Positions 7,476 to 15,850 of a DNA stretch of 62,801 nt are shown here, piece by piece. The DNA is from an uncultured Armatimonadota bacterium (lineage in GTDB: Bacteria; Armatimonadota; Fimbriimonadia; Fimbriimonadales; Fimbriimonadaceae). Made by a program: the position numbers and the translations under genes. The notes below the pieces were generated by a model. It had not been told where the DNA came from. It did no database searches and saw only the letters and a program-made list of their open reading frames with translations. Numbering within the stretch: the stretch's first letter is position 1; every line of letters begins with the position of its first letter. The stretch covers positions 1 to 62,801 of the forward strand of contig CAIVDU010000025.1 of assembly GCA_903904815.1 (NCBI GenBank), in the 5' to 3' direction.

Positions 7476-9863
7476 ATGAAAAAGATCGTGGCGCTTGCGG
7501 GGATTCCGTTCGTCGGTCTTGGTGTGCTCGTTGCAGCGACAACGAGCCATCAACGAGACGTTCCCGACCAGATAGGTGTTGATGGCTCCACGGTCCTTCC
7601 GAACGGCTGGGTCATTCGCCCGGCCGGTCGTGCCATCACTTTGCCGGGGGATCTGCCCACCAAAATGGCGTTCACTTCGGATGGCAAGAAGCTGGTGGTG
7701 ATCACTAGCGGATGGCACAACCAAGGGTTAGTGACAATTGATCCCGACTCCGAGAAAGTGACCGCGACGTTACCGCTGGGAAACGCTTTCATTGGGATGG
7801 GACTCGATGGCGACAAGGCGTATGTCTCGGGCGGGGGCTCAGCGATTCGAACGGTGTCGCTATCCCCTCTTACTCGCGGCGACGATTTCGGAGCAAAACG
7901 AACCCTGAGTCGTAAAAAGGACTCCGGATCGTATGTCACCGGGGTCATCGCGAAGGATGGAATCGTCTGGGCGGCCAACACCAACGCAGACACGATTATT
8001 CGCTACGCCGGTGAGCCTGCGGCTCCAACTGCCACCGGCACGGTCGGTTATCGACCGTATGGATTGGCCCTTTCACCGGATGGTACGACGCTGGCGGTTT
8101 CCAACTGGGGCGACAAGAGCGTTTCGTTCCTAGATCCGACCACTCTGACCACGAAAACGAAGATCGAGGTGGGCTCGCACCCGAACGAACTTGCTTTTGG
8201 TCCCGATGGTCGGCTTTACGTGGCCAACTCCGGCTCGAACTCGGTATCGGTGATTCGGGACGGCGCAGTGGTGGAGACGATCAGAACCACACTCGACCCT
8301 AAGGATCCGGTGGGATCCACGCCAGACGCGGTGGCGGTGTCTCCCTCGGGCAAGACCTTGTACGTGGCCAATGCGGACAACAATGACGTGGCGGTGGTCG
8401 ATATCTCAGACAAGACTTCGCGCGTCGTCGGGTTCATTCCGACCGGTTGGTACCCGAGTTCGCTGGCGGTGTCGCCAGATGGCAAGAAGCTGTTCATCGG
8501 CACCGGAAAGGGCCTCGGATTTCGGGCCAACTTCCCCGCGAGGGGCGCGACTCCGTTGACGAACAACTCCAACGGGTCGAAGTACGACTACATTGGAAGC
8601 GTTCTGACTGGGAACGTCAATATTGTCGATGTCCCAACTCAGGGGCAGCTAGACGTCTACACCCGTCAAGTCATGGCCAACGTGCCCAAACCGCCCACGA
8701 AGGGGATTGCCGAGGCCACGAAGGCGCTCAAAAACATCAAGCATGTGGTTTACGTGATTCGCGAGAATCGCACCTACGACCAGGTATTTGGGGACATCCC
8801 AGCTGGCAACGGAGATCCGTCGCTGGTGTTGTTCGGCGAGCCAGTGACCCCGAACGGCCACCAGTTGGCGAAAGACTTCGTCCTTTTGGACAACCTGTAC
8901 TGCGACGGCGAAGTCAGCGAGGATGGCCACCAATGGTGCGACTCGGCCTACGCGACCGACTTTACAGAGCGGGCCTGGATGAACAGCTACTCCGGTCGGG
9001 GAGAGCCAGACGCCGACGATCGCTTGACCGCTTCCCCAGCTGGTTATCTATGGGATAACTGTCGTACCCACGGAGTGAGCTACTTCTCCTACGGTGAGGC
9101 CAGCAGTTTCAAATCCGATCCGAACACGCCTCCCGTCTTCACGGGAGACAAGGGTCTGGAGGGCCACGGCAGTCTCCAGTGGGCGAACTTCAAGGGCGAC
9201 GGCGGGTTTGGCCGAGACTATCAAAAGATCGACGTGTTCATCGACGACCTCAAGAACGGCGAGAAGTCGGGGAATTGGCCGAGCTTTATGGTGATGTCGC
9301 TGGGAGAGGATCATACTCGGGGTCTCAACCCTCGGGCTTTGTCCCCCGAGGCGTCGGTCGCCTCGAACGATCTCGCGCTTGGAAAGATGGTGGACGCGAT
9401 CTCCCACTCGAAGTTCTGGAAGGACACCGCCATCTTCGTGATTGAGGACGACGCACAGAACGGCCCAGACCATATCGATGCGCACAGAACGGCAGGGCTG
9501 GTGATATCGCCCTACATTCGGCGTAACTTCATAGACGGCACCCACTACACCACCTCAAGCTTCATTCGCACGATGGAGATCATTTTGGGGCTGCCCCCAA
9601 TGACCCAGTTCGATGCGAAGGCAACTCCACTCTATCGATCGGTGTTAACGAAGCCGGACTTCCGCCCGTACAGCGCGGCGGACGAGAAGGTGGCTTTGGA
9701 TACGAGAAATCCGGAGAAAGGGGCGCTCGGGCAAGCGTCGGCGCGGCTCGATTGGAGCGGATACGACAAGGCCGACCCAGACAAACTGAACGACATTCTT
9801 TGGAAGGCGCTTAAGCCGGGTCGGAGGATGCCAGCGCCGGTTCGAAGCTTGACGACCCGTTGA
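7476..9863 (+). CDS. YncE-like beta-propeller fused to an alkaline-phosphatase-superfamily phosphoesterase
   Basis: 795 aa with an N-terminal signal (MKKIVALAGIPFVGLGVLVA). Residues about 60-400 are YVTN-type propeller repeats (YGLALSPDGTTLAVSNWGDKS, PNELAFGPDGRLYVANSGSN, PDAVAVSPSGKTLYVANADN). Residues about 425-750 carry the phosphoesterase half: IKHVVYVIRENRTYDQVFGD (metal and catalytic region of the PF04185-like phosphoesterases), NLYCDGEVSEDGHQW, and near the end FVIEDDAQNGPDHIDAHRT with metal-ligand Asp/His residues. This two-domain layout is known as the bifunctional YncE/alkaline-phosphatase family. It likely acts in the periplasm on a phosphoester; the substrate is unknown. Codon use matches the neighbours. 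Confidence 0.88.
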   Translation: MKKIVALAGIPFVGLGVLVAATTSHQRDVPDQIGVDGSTVLPNGWVIRPAGRAITLPGDLPTKMAFTSDGKKLVVITSGWHNQGLVTIDPDSEKVTATLPLGNAFIGMGLDGDKAYVSGGGSAIRTVSLSPLTRGDDFGAKRTLSRKKDSGSYVTGVIAKDGIVWAANTNADTIIRYAGEPAAPTATGTVGYRPYGLALSPDGTTLAVSNWGDKSVSFLDPTTLTTKTKIEVGSHPNELAFGPDGRLYVANSGSNSVSVIRDGAVVETIRTTLDPKDPVGSTPDAVAVSPSGKTLYVANADNNDVAVVDISDKTSRVVGFIPTGWYPSSLAVSPDGKKLFIGTGKGLGFRANFPARGATPLTNNSNGSKYDYIGSVLTGNVNIVDVPTQGQLDVYTRQVMANVPKPPTKGIAEATKALKNIKHVVYVIRENRTYDQVFGDIPAGNGDPSLVLFGEPVTPNGHQLAKDFVLLDNLYCDGEVSEDGHQWCDSAYATDFTERAWMNSYSGRGEPDADDRLTASPAGYLWDNCRTHGVSYFSYGEASSFKSDPNTPPVFTGDKGLEGHGSLQWANFKGDGGFGRDYQKIDVFIDDLKNGEKSGNWPSFMVMSLGEDHTRGLNPRALSPEASVASNDLALGKMVDAISHSKFWKDTAIFVIEDDAQNGPDHIDAHRTAGLVISPYIRRNFIDGTHYTTSSFIRTMEIILGLPPMTQFDAKATPLYRSVLTKPDFRPYSAADEKVALDTRNPEKGALGQASARLDWSGYDKADPDKLNDILWKALKPGRRMPAPVRSLTTR

Positions 9864-10007
9864 CCAGGCGGGGCAAGGCCATCGAGTGGAAGAGCATTGC
9901 GGACCCTCCCGACAAAACTTAGCCCGCAGATGATTCGTGCTGCGGCCACCCCCACCGGTTGGTTGGAGAGGTGGAGAACTGGTGTATTGGGTTCGGAATC
10001 CATGTGG

Positions 10008-10167
10008 ATTGAGCTCGCTTGACCGCGCTGTTACCATAGCGGCTCGACGCGCGTGTAATGGTTCAAAAGTTGGCCCTTAAACGTCCCAACTGAACCTAAC
10101 AGTGCCCCGAAGTCTCCACGCACGTCGAGCCGTGCTGATCAAAGCGCGGTCAAGCCCGCGCACTCCA
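10008..10167. repeat. Twin-hairpin element pair, head-to-head (copy A1)
   Basis: Plus unit at about 10114-10166: CCACGCACGTCGAGCCGTGC folds as a GCACG/CGTGC stem with loop TCGAGC. A second hairpin follows at 10144-10161 (GCGCGG/CCGCGC, loop TCAAGC), then CACTCC. On the minus strand, 10057-10011 is an inverted copy with the same two modules (CACGCGCGTCGAGCCGC and AGCGCGGTCAAG). The pair is separated by about 55 bases that include TGAACCTAA. It occupies the 427-base gap 9864-10290, where I see no gene. Confidence 0.75.
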
Positions 10168-10290
10168 AATGGGTTGGACCTGTAGCAATATCTGGTCCCC
10201 AAGCAACACCCTCCGTGCCTCCGCAGTCAACTACGAAGCTTGTAGCTACACGCACAACAAGAACCGGATTCCGCAGGCAGGAACCTGCGG

Positions 10291-10950
10291 CTACTCGGGT
10301 ATTGCGGAGCCTATGGCGGTAGGCGTCCAATGGATCGAATGCAGGAGGTGATCCCAGGTGGCGTGGTCGTCCTTAGGGTGGCCGGTGAAGGTTCCGCGCA
10401 CGATAAGAAGGCGTTTGCCGGAGCTAAAGATCGCGAAATTGGCGAATTTGGGTAGGCCTTTGTAAGTGTAGGTCGTGCTAAGAAGCGTACCGGAGGGTAC
10501 TCCGGGGAAATTCAGAATGGACTGGTCCGCGCTAAATCCTGAGACCAACGGATCTCGGCTAATCGAACGTTCCAACGAGCGGACAACTGGGTCGACCGGA
10601 TCGCGACCGGATCGAAGCGTTTCGTCGAGGATGATCACGGCAAATGTGCCACGGGACAAATAACGTGAATAGGAAGCAATCCTCACCCGATTGAACATCG
10701 AGAAGTTCTGGGGGCTGGGCTGGGGCGAAGCCTTTAAGTCGATGGTGAGATCGCAATCCTTCAAGGCGAAGGTTGTCCAACCGTCTTTGCTGGCGACGGC
10801 CTTCACCGATCCGAAACCTGGATGAGTTTCAGGGTTTTTAGTCACGCGATTGTAGAGCAAACCCCCGACGCCGCAGACGGTGCAAACGCCGATGAAGGCG
10901 AGAGCCGAACAAGAGATGATGATGGGTTTCCAGTTAGTTCCGTTAGACAC
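10291..10950 (-). CDS. Uncharacterised single-pass membrane protein downstream of ruvC
   Basis: About 219 aa from GTG at 10950, a start that overlaps the ruvC stop (GTGTCTAA); a TTG at 10995 would add 15 residues inside ruvC. One transmembrane helix sits near the N-terminus (PIIISCSALAFIGVCTVCGVGGLLY). A soluble domain of about 170 residues follows, predicted to be exported, with strand-rich segments such as GWTTFALKDCDLTIDL, RGTFAVIILDE, LSTTYTYKGL and GKRLLIVRGTF. The overlap with ruvC implies translational coupling and a shared transcript, but I do not recognise the family and see no functional link to Holliday-junction resolution. Confidence 0.7.
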   Translation of the reverse strand: MSNGTNWKPIIISCSALAFIGVCTVCGVGGLLYNRVTKNPETHPGFGSVKAVASKDGWTTFALKDCDLTIDLKASPQPSPQNFSMFNRVRIASYSRYLSRGTFAVIILDETLRSGRDPVDPVVRSLERSISRDPLVSGFSADQSILNFPGVPSGTLLSTTYTYKGLPKFANFAIFSSGKRLLIVRGTFTGHPKDDHATWDHLLHSIHWTPTAIGSAIPE

Positions 10951-11425
10951 GAGAGGGTATGCGGCTCCTGAAGGCGTGGGTGATGGCGATGGCAAGGGCG
11001 TCGGCGACGTCGTCCGGCTTGGGTGTCGATGCGAGGCTTAGCAGGCGAGTCACCATGAACTGCACCTGCTTCTTGTCGGCATTGCCGTTGCCGACGACCG
11101 TTTGCTTCACTTCGGGCGGAGAGTACTCGGTCCATGGTAGTCCACGGAGACTCCCGGCAAGCAGAATCACGCCGAGGCTTTTAGCCACGTCCATCGCGTT
11201 GGTCTTGTTCACGGTGAAGAGGAGTCGCTCGGTAGCCATCGAGTCGGGGTGATGCTCATCAATGATCTCCAGGATCGCCTCGTGAGTAAGCCGGATGCGG
11301 TCGGGGAGGGCGATTTTTGGGGTGTGGATCAACCCGTAAGCAATCGAGGTCAGTTGAGAGCCTTCTCGACGGATGACTCCGTATCCAATGCGTTCAAGGC
11401 CGGGGTCGATTCCTAAGATGGTCAT
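10943..11425 (-). CDS. ruvC: Crossover junction endodeoxyribonuclease RuvC
   Basis: 160 aa, the usual RuvC length. RuvC is the dimeric, Mg-dependent nuclease that cuts Holliday junctions behind the RuvAB branch-migration motor. The acidic catalytic set is visible: D7 in LGIDPGL, E66 in ATERLLF, and D139 and D142 in KPDDVADALAIA. The NKTNAMDVAKSLGVI and YSPPEVKQTVVGNGNADKKQV segments are family hallmarks. The ATG at 11425 is the natural start. ruvA and ruvB are not in the window. It is transcribed divergently from the ArsB-like transporter and is followed by an overlapping membrane-protein gene. Confidence 0.95.
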   Translation of the reverse strand: MTILGIDPGLERIGYGVIRREGSQLTSIAYGLIHTPKIALPDRIRLTHEAILEIIDEHHPDSMATERLLFTVNKTNAMDVAKSLGVILLAGSLRGLPWTEYSPPEVKQTVVGNGNADKKQVQFMVTRLLSLASTPKPDDVADALAIAITHAFRSRIPSRV

Positions 11426-11512
11426 TCGGCGGTGTGCCTAGATTCTACAGCGGTTGACGACGATTCCGTATTCTGGGCAATTCGGGCGTTAGAGACAGTC
11501 AAACTACGGATA

Positions 11513-12799
11513 GTGGGTACGGATCGCGTTTGGATCACGTTGGCGATCTTTTGTTTCACGCTTTTCCTCGTGCTGGCTCGTCCGCGTGGACTCCATGAGT
11601 CTTGGGCAACGCTGGCCGGTGGAATCCTGATGCTCGTGTTCGGGTGCACCACCCTAGGGCAGTCGATGACCACCGTATTGAGTGGCATCGATGTGTTGCT
11701 ATTCCTTCTCGCGCTGATGGTCTACTCTGCTCTCCTCGATCGAAGCGGATTCTTCGACTGGTCGGCGGCATGGAGCGTACGGCTCGCGGGCGGAAATACC
11801 CGCACACTGTATCGAAACGTCTTCTTGGTAGGAGCCGTCATTACCGCGCTTTTGTCGCTGGACACGACGGCGGTCGTGTTGACGCCAGCCGTGGTTGCCT
11901 TTGTGAGTAAGTTGAGGCTCAAGGAACTGCCCTTCTTGCTGGCGTGTGCGTTTATCGCCAACACAGGCTCACTCTTGCTGCCGGTGAGCAACCTCACCAA
12001 CCTGATCTTCCAATCTCAGTTCCACCTGGGGTTTGGCAGATTTGTCCAGGTGATGTTCTTTCCGCAGGCAATCGCGCTCGGGCTCAACTACGTTATATTT
12101 CGGATATTGTTCCGTCGGGATTTGGCCCTCGATTTCGATGCGCGGCTGGTACCGAGTCCGTCAGAAGAGATTCGTGATCGCCCCTTTTTCTTGGCAGCCC
12201 TCGGCTCGCTGGGTTTTGTGTTGATCGGCTACTTTGTGGGATCGATTGCGGGGATACCGCCCTACCTGATTGCATTTTCGGCATGCGCTCTGCTTGGAGG
12301 AGTTGGGTTGCTTCGAAAGCGGATCGGTGGAGGCCTACTGCATGAGATTTCTTGGCCACTGTTCCCATTTGTGGTGGGACTTTTTGTGGTGGTTCGTGCG
12401 TTCGAAAACCTGCCCTTTCTGGACCTCGCAACCCAGTTCTTGGCCCGCCACCGATCCGATGTCACGGGCTCGGTGATTGCCACTTCACTTGCGTCGGGAT
12501 TGGGCAGCAATCTGGTGAATAACATCCCGGCTGCGCTTGTGTCAGAAGCAGCGCTCCACGCCAGCGCGGGGAATTCACCGAGTCTTTATGCCGCGTTGAT
12601 CGGCTGCAATGTCGGACCCAATCTGACCGTGTTCGGGTCTCTGGCCACCATGCTCGTGATCTCATCAGCCCGAAAACGGGGCATCGATGTCTCGGCGGCC
12701 ACCTTCTTCAAGGTCGGACTGATTACGATGCCGATCGTTCTCGTGTCAGCGACTCTTGCATTACTCTTGGAAGCGCCGTTCCTCTTCCAGACTCGCTAG
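11513..12799 (+). CDS. ArsB/NhaD-like ion transporter (arsenite-efflux family membrane protein)
   Basis: About 428 aa and highly hydrophobic, with some 11 membrane segments. Conserved ArsB-type motifs are present: the inverted-repeat-like AFIANTGSLLLPVSNLTNLI, GLGSNLVNNIPAALV, and CNVGPNLTVFGSLATMLV. The last is close to the GPKLTPIGSLATLLW stretch of arsenite pumps. In that family the protein extrudes arsenite or antimonite, or acts in related ion transport in the inner membrane. No arsR, arsC or arsA lies nearby, so arsenite as substrate is unproven. Start choice: GTG at 11432 leaves no room for a ribosome site beside divergent ruvC, so I favour GTG at 11513, just ahead of the first helix; the longer form would add 27 polar residues. 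Confidence 0.8.
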   Translation: MGTDRVWITLAIFCFTLFLVLARPRGLHESWATLAGGILMLVFGCTTLGQSMTTVLSGIDVLLFLLALMVYSALLDRSGFFDWSAAWSVRLAGGNTRTLYRNVFLVGAVITALLSLDTTAVVLTPAVVAFVSKLRLKELPFLLACAFIANTGSLLLPVSNLTNLIFQSQFHLGFGRFVQVMFFPQAIALGLNYVIFRILFRRDLALDFDARLVPSPSEEIRDRPFFLAALGSLGFVLIGYFVGSIAGIPPYLIAFSACALLGGVGLLRKRIGGGLLHEISWPLFPFVVGLFVVVRAFENLPFLDLATQFLARHRSDVTGSVIATSLASGLGSNLVNNIPAALVSEAALHASAGNSPSLYAALIGCNVGPNLTVFGSLATMLVISSARKRGIDVSAATFFKVGLITMPIVLVSATLALLLEAPFLFQTR

Positions 12800-12812
12800 G
12801 CTTCGATGGCGC

Positions 12813-13745
12813 CTACATCAGCGAAACCTGGTTGACGATCGGCGCCGAAGACCTCAGCGGTTCGACAGCGCGGACCGCTTTGACCATCACCCATCCGTCT
12901 TCGATAGCGACATCGAAAACAGGTTGAGGAAAAACTCCTGGCCCACCCACCACTTGGCCGTCTTCGAGACGGAATTGAGTGGCGTGCCATGGACATTCAA
13001 GGCACCCGGCAACTACGGTCCCTTTTGATAGATCCCCACCTTCGTGGGAGCACTTGTCGGCGAGGGCGAATACGCGGCTTCGCGACTTAACGACCACGAT
13101 CCAGTTCTCGAGCACCTGAAGCCGGACTGGAGTGTTCTCTACCAGGTTCGCCAGAAGAATCACTGGTACGAACTCGTTCAGTTGCACTTCCTCTTCGGGT
13201 TCATTGGCATGGTTGACGCCGACCCGCTTCTCGTACACGAGAACTCCGCCCAAGTATCCCGAAGCGAGCAGGCAGGCGAAAGCCAAAGACCCGGTGAAGA
13301 GTGCGCCGAAGTAGTCGTTTCCAGTACGCAAGGCAAGGGAAATTCCGTAAAGAATGAAGGCCGCCCAGTTTGCGCACATATGGACGAATCCGATTCTTCT
13401 TACGGCGGCGTTGTCGTAGGGATACCAGTCGGTCGAGCCGGTCAACATCGCCGGGATCGCCATCACCAGTCCGATTCCGATTGCCCAGTCGGCCGCTCCA
13501 CGGGTAGCCGCGTTGCGGCCAAACAGATCGAAAATGGCAGCTAATGTCCAAGCGCCCACTGGAATGTGAACGAGAATGGAGTGAAGCGGGTGTCCCAGCC
13601 ACCTTCCGTGCAGGAACTGCTCGACGTTTTTCATAGCCTTTCCTTCAGCGCCAAAGAGCTTGGCGATCGTGCGTTGCACCGGGATCGCGTAGCGGTCGAT
13701 CTGGTCCTGTCGCGAGATCCAAGCGGAGATTTTGTGTGTGTCCAT
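12813..13745 (-). CDS. DUF2231 membrane domain fused to a Rieske [2Fe-2S] domain
   Basis: 310 aa. Residues about 45-175 form a four-helix membrane domain of the DUF2231 type, beginning with GHPLHSILVHIPVGAW, a motif with likely haem- or metal-binding His. Residues about 200-300 are a Rieske-like ferredoxin domain: C232-S-H234 and C251-P-W-H254 match the CxH...CxxH cluster ligands, with HEGGDLSKG and CPWHATQF around them. It is probably a membrane-bound electron-transfer protein of the inner membrane. It converges on the ArsB-like gene with only 13 bases between stops and shows no obvious partner oxidoreductase. An alternative ATG at codon 38 (MKNVEQFL) is possible. Confidence 0.88.
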   Translation of the reverse strand: MDTHKISAWISRQDQIDRYAIPVQRTIAKLFGAEGKAMKNVEQFLHGRWLGHPLHSILVHIPVGAWTLAAIFDLFGRNAATRGAADWAIGIGLVMAIPAMLTGSTDWYPYDNAAVRRIGFVHMCANWAAFILYGISLALRTGNDYFGALFTGSLAFACLLASGYLGGVLVYEKRVGVNHANEPEEEVQLNEFVPVILLANLVENTPVRLQVLENWIVVVKSRSRVFALADKCSHEGGDLSKGTVVAGCLECPWHATQFRLEDGQVVGGPGVFPQPVFDVAIEDGWVMVKAVRAVEPLRSSAPIVNQVSLM

Positions 13746-13949
13746 GGGGCGCCTTCTATAGGTGCCGGACTCAATTTGGGTCGGCTGGGTTCCGGTTTGG
13801 GGGGTCTCGGCAGGGTTGACGGGGCTTCGGTGACCCTACGGAGACGGCAGCCTGCGGAGTGCGGGCATGGAATTTGCTTCTTTTGGGAGTGCGCTCGCTC
13901 GAGGGTAGTGCATTGGGCGCATCGAAGGAGCATTTGCTAACTATGTGGT

Positions 13950-14118
13950 GCTGCGCCTCGACGCAGCTTTTTACAGTGCGGCTTGACGCGCGTGTGGCGT
14001 GGCCCAAAATTAGCATTTAACCGTGCATTTGAACCTAAGACTCTCTCAAAGGCTTCCACGCACGTCAAGCCGCGCTGATCACAGCGGCGTCAAGCCGCCG
14101 CGCTCCACACGGTTTGCA
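13950..14118. repeat. Twin-hairpin element cluster (copy A2)
   Basis: Three related hairpins. The first, 13950-13967 (GCTGCG/CGCAGC around CCTCGA), is followed by TTTTT and could also act as a terminator on the plus strand, although no plus-strand gene precedes it. The second, at 13976-13996, is an inverted unit. The plus unit is at 14055-14108, with CACGCACGTCAAGCCGCGC and then GCGGC/GCCGC around GTCAA, ending CGCTCCACACGGTTTG. It lies in the 659-base spacer 13746-14404, which contains this copy, copy A3 and no gene that I can see. Confidence 0.7.
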
Positions 14119-14171
14119 ACCTTTGCAGGTAGTTGTACCTAGCTAACGCAACACTCTCCTCGAGAGCGCTT

Positions 14172-14318
14172 TGAATAGCGCGGTTTGGCACGCGTGTCAG
14201 GTTGCCATCACCATCCTTGGTGGGAGCACCTTTGAAACTAGCAGCGTCTCAATGGCTTCCACGCACGTCAAGCCGTGCTGATCATAGCGCGGTCGAGCCC
14301 GCGCACTCCCACATGGTT
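14172..14318. repeat. Twin-hairpin element (copy A3)
   Basis: Plus unit at 14258-14311: the GCACG/CGTGC stem with loop TCAAGC, then the GCGCGG/CCGCGC stem at 14287-14304 with loop TCGAGC, then CACTCCCACATGGTTTG. A weaker inverted left part (AGCGCGGTTTGGCACGCG) starts near 14176. The pairing pattern is the same as in copies A1 and A2. Confidence 0.7.
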
Positions 14319-14404
14319 TGTAGCCTGTACAAGTCGGTAGATTGCGCGCATGCGACCCTCTCGTTGGACGAGCATCCCTCATCCCCAATGCAAGAGATTC
14401 GGTG

Positions 14405-15565
14405 TTACTTTTGCGTCAGCCAGCTCTTCCAGTAGTCGGCGTCTTCGATTTCGAGGGCGTTTCGGGTGAGGCGGAAGGGGTGGAAGGTGTCGACCATGAC
14501 CGCAAGTTCTTCGGTCTCCTTTGCCCCAATGGAGGCCTCCACGGTCCCGGGTTGAGGACCGTGAGGGAGGCCAAGGGGATGCAGCGTGATCGAGCCATCC
14601 TCAATTCCCTTTCGTGCGCCGTACTTGTTGTTCACGTAGTACATGACCTCGTCGCTATCCACATTGGAGTGGTTGTAGGGGACCACGATGGCGTCGGGGT
14701 GATAGTCGAGCATTCTCGGGCAGAAGGAGCAGACCACGAATCCCGGTCCGGCGAAGGTCTGGTGAATCGGAGGCGGCATGTGGAGCTTCCCGGTGATTGG
14801 CGAGAAGTCGTTGATGTTGAACGCAAACGGAAATACGTACCCGTCCCAGCCGATGACATCGCAGGGATGAAACGGATAGTGATAAAGCGTCAGGTGGTTT
14901 CGAGCCCGGATGAGCACAGAGTGGCGTTCTCGCTTGGTGTGAGTCACCAGTTCGGTGGGAGGTCGAATGTCCCGTTCGGTGAACGGAGAATGCTCTAGAA
15001 GCTGGCCATATTCGTTTCGGTACCGCTTGGGAATCTCGATCGGCCCGAATCCCACAATCGCAATCATGCGAACGGGGAGCGAGTCGAAATGAAGTTTGTA
15101 GATGGTCCCGCGCGGGATGACCAGATAGTCGCCTGGTTTGAAAGCCAGGTTGCCGAACATCGACTCCAGCGTCCCCTGGCCGTCGTGGATGAACAGACAC
15201 TCGTCGCCATCCGCGTTCTTGTAGAACGTCTCCATCTGCTCGGCCACGACGACTTGGGACCAGACGACATCTTGGTTGCCCATGAGGTCGACTCTTCCGG
15301 AAACGGCATCGCCACCCGGGGTGAGTTTCTTAGTGCGGAGGTGTCGATGGTGCAGCGCTTCCCCGTCCAGATAGGTCGGCTTGACAGAACCTCGGTCTTC
15401 CCAGCCTTCTACTTCAGTCGGTTGAAACGTGTGATAAAGGGTCGACATGGGTCCGCTGAACCCACGCGTGCTGAAAACCTGCTCGGTATATAGCCCGCCA
15501 TCGGGCTTTCTGAACTGTGTGTGATGTTTGTGGGGGAGGTCCCCCAGTCGGTGGTATCTTGGCAT
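14405..15565 (-). CDS. hmgA: Homogentisate 1,2-dioxygenase family protein
   Basis: 386 aa from ATG at 15565, which has GGAGGAAGG a few bases upstream. HmgA is a non-haem Fe(II) cupin that opens the ring of homogentisate to maleylacetoacetate in tyrosine/phenylalanine degradation. Family features seen: LYTEQVFSTRGFSGPMSTLYH near the start, EMETFYKNADGDECLFIH-like cupin core, GDYLVIPRGTIYKL, and the C-terminal metal region with CSFCPRMLDYHPDAIVVPYNHSN, HPLGLPHGPQPGTVEASIG and MVDTFHPF. The length fits the shorter bacterial form. No hpd, fah or maiA genes lie beside it, so its pathway partners are elsewhere. It is divergent from the flgM transcription unit. Confidence 0.88.
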   Translation of the reverse strand: MPRYHRLGDLPHKHHTQFRKPDGGLYTEQVFSTRGFSGPMSTLYHTFQPTEVEGWEDRGSVKPTYLDGEALHHRHLRTKKLTPGGDAVSGRVDLMGNQDVVWSQVVVAEQMETFYKNADGDECLFIHDGQGTLESMFGNLAFKPGDYLVIPRGTIYKLHFDSLPVRMIAIVGFGPIEIPKRYRNEYGQLLEHSPFTERDIRPPTELVTHTKRERHSVLIRARNHLTLYHYPFHPCDVIGWDGYVFPFAFNINDFSPITGKLHMPPPIHQTFAGPGFVVCSFCPRMLDYHPDAIVVPYNHSNVDSDEVMYYVNNKYGARKGIEDGSITLHPLGLPHGPQPGTVEASIGAKETEELAVMVDTFHPFRLTRNALEIEDADYWKSWLTQK

Positions 15566-15751
15566 CTTCGCCTTCCTCCGGTTAGAATGCTTGAATTGTA
15601 TCGGGAAGAGTAGAGTTCCGTCACGGCTTGCCAATACATATCTATAGACAGGCTCAAAACCGAACCTAGGAAATTTTCGGAAATTTTTTCCGGGACCCCT
15701 AATGAAGTGATGAAGTGCTGCCGAAATGAGAAATGTGGGGGAAACCCCATC

Positions 15752-15830
15752 GACAGAAAAATGGCACGGCGAGGGTGACCTCGACCACGCAAAGCGTAGG
15801 GTCTCACGGGAGATAGCCGCGTTGCCTGTC
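15752..15830 (+). promoter_or_regulatory. Probable cyclic-di-GMP-I (GEMM) riboswitch in the flgM leader
   Basis: Elements run in the GEMM order. A closing stem GACAG (15752-15756) pairs with CTGTC (15826-15830). Then come GGCACGG, hairpin CGAGG-GTGA-CCTCG with a GNRA tetraloop, the tetraloop-receptor segment ACGCAAAGC, AGGGTCT, a short TCTC-ACGG-GAGA hairpin, and GATAGCCGCGTTGCC at the 3' end. These match the class I consensus closely. By eye, the ligand-contact position equivalent to G20 is G (ATGGCA), which favours c-di-GMP over cGAMP. A TGGGG-GAAA-CCCCA hairpin sits just upstream (15736-15749). The aptamer ends about 10 bases before GGAG (15840) and 20 before the ATG, which suggests translational control. 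Confidence 0.82.
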
Positions 15831-15850
15831 TGAATACGTGGAGAAAACTC

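Noticed and set aside
13950-13972. GC hairpin with TTTTT as a dedicated terminator
   Set aside because: No plus-strand gene precedes it and it belongs to the twin-hairpin repeat family, so I list it as part of that repeat.
14342-14998. Plus-strand frame of 218 codons
   Set aside because: Antisense of hmgA, whose own frame has clear family motifs.
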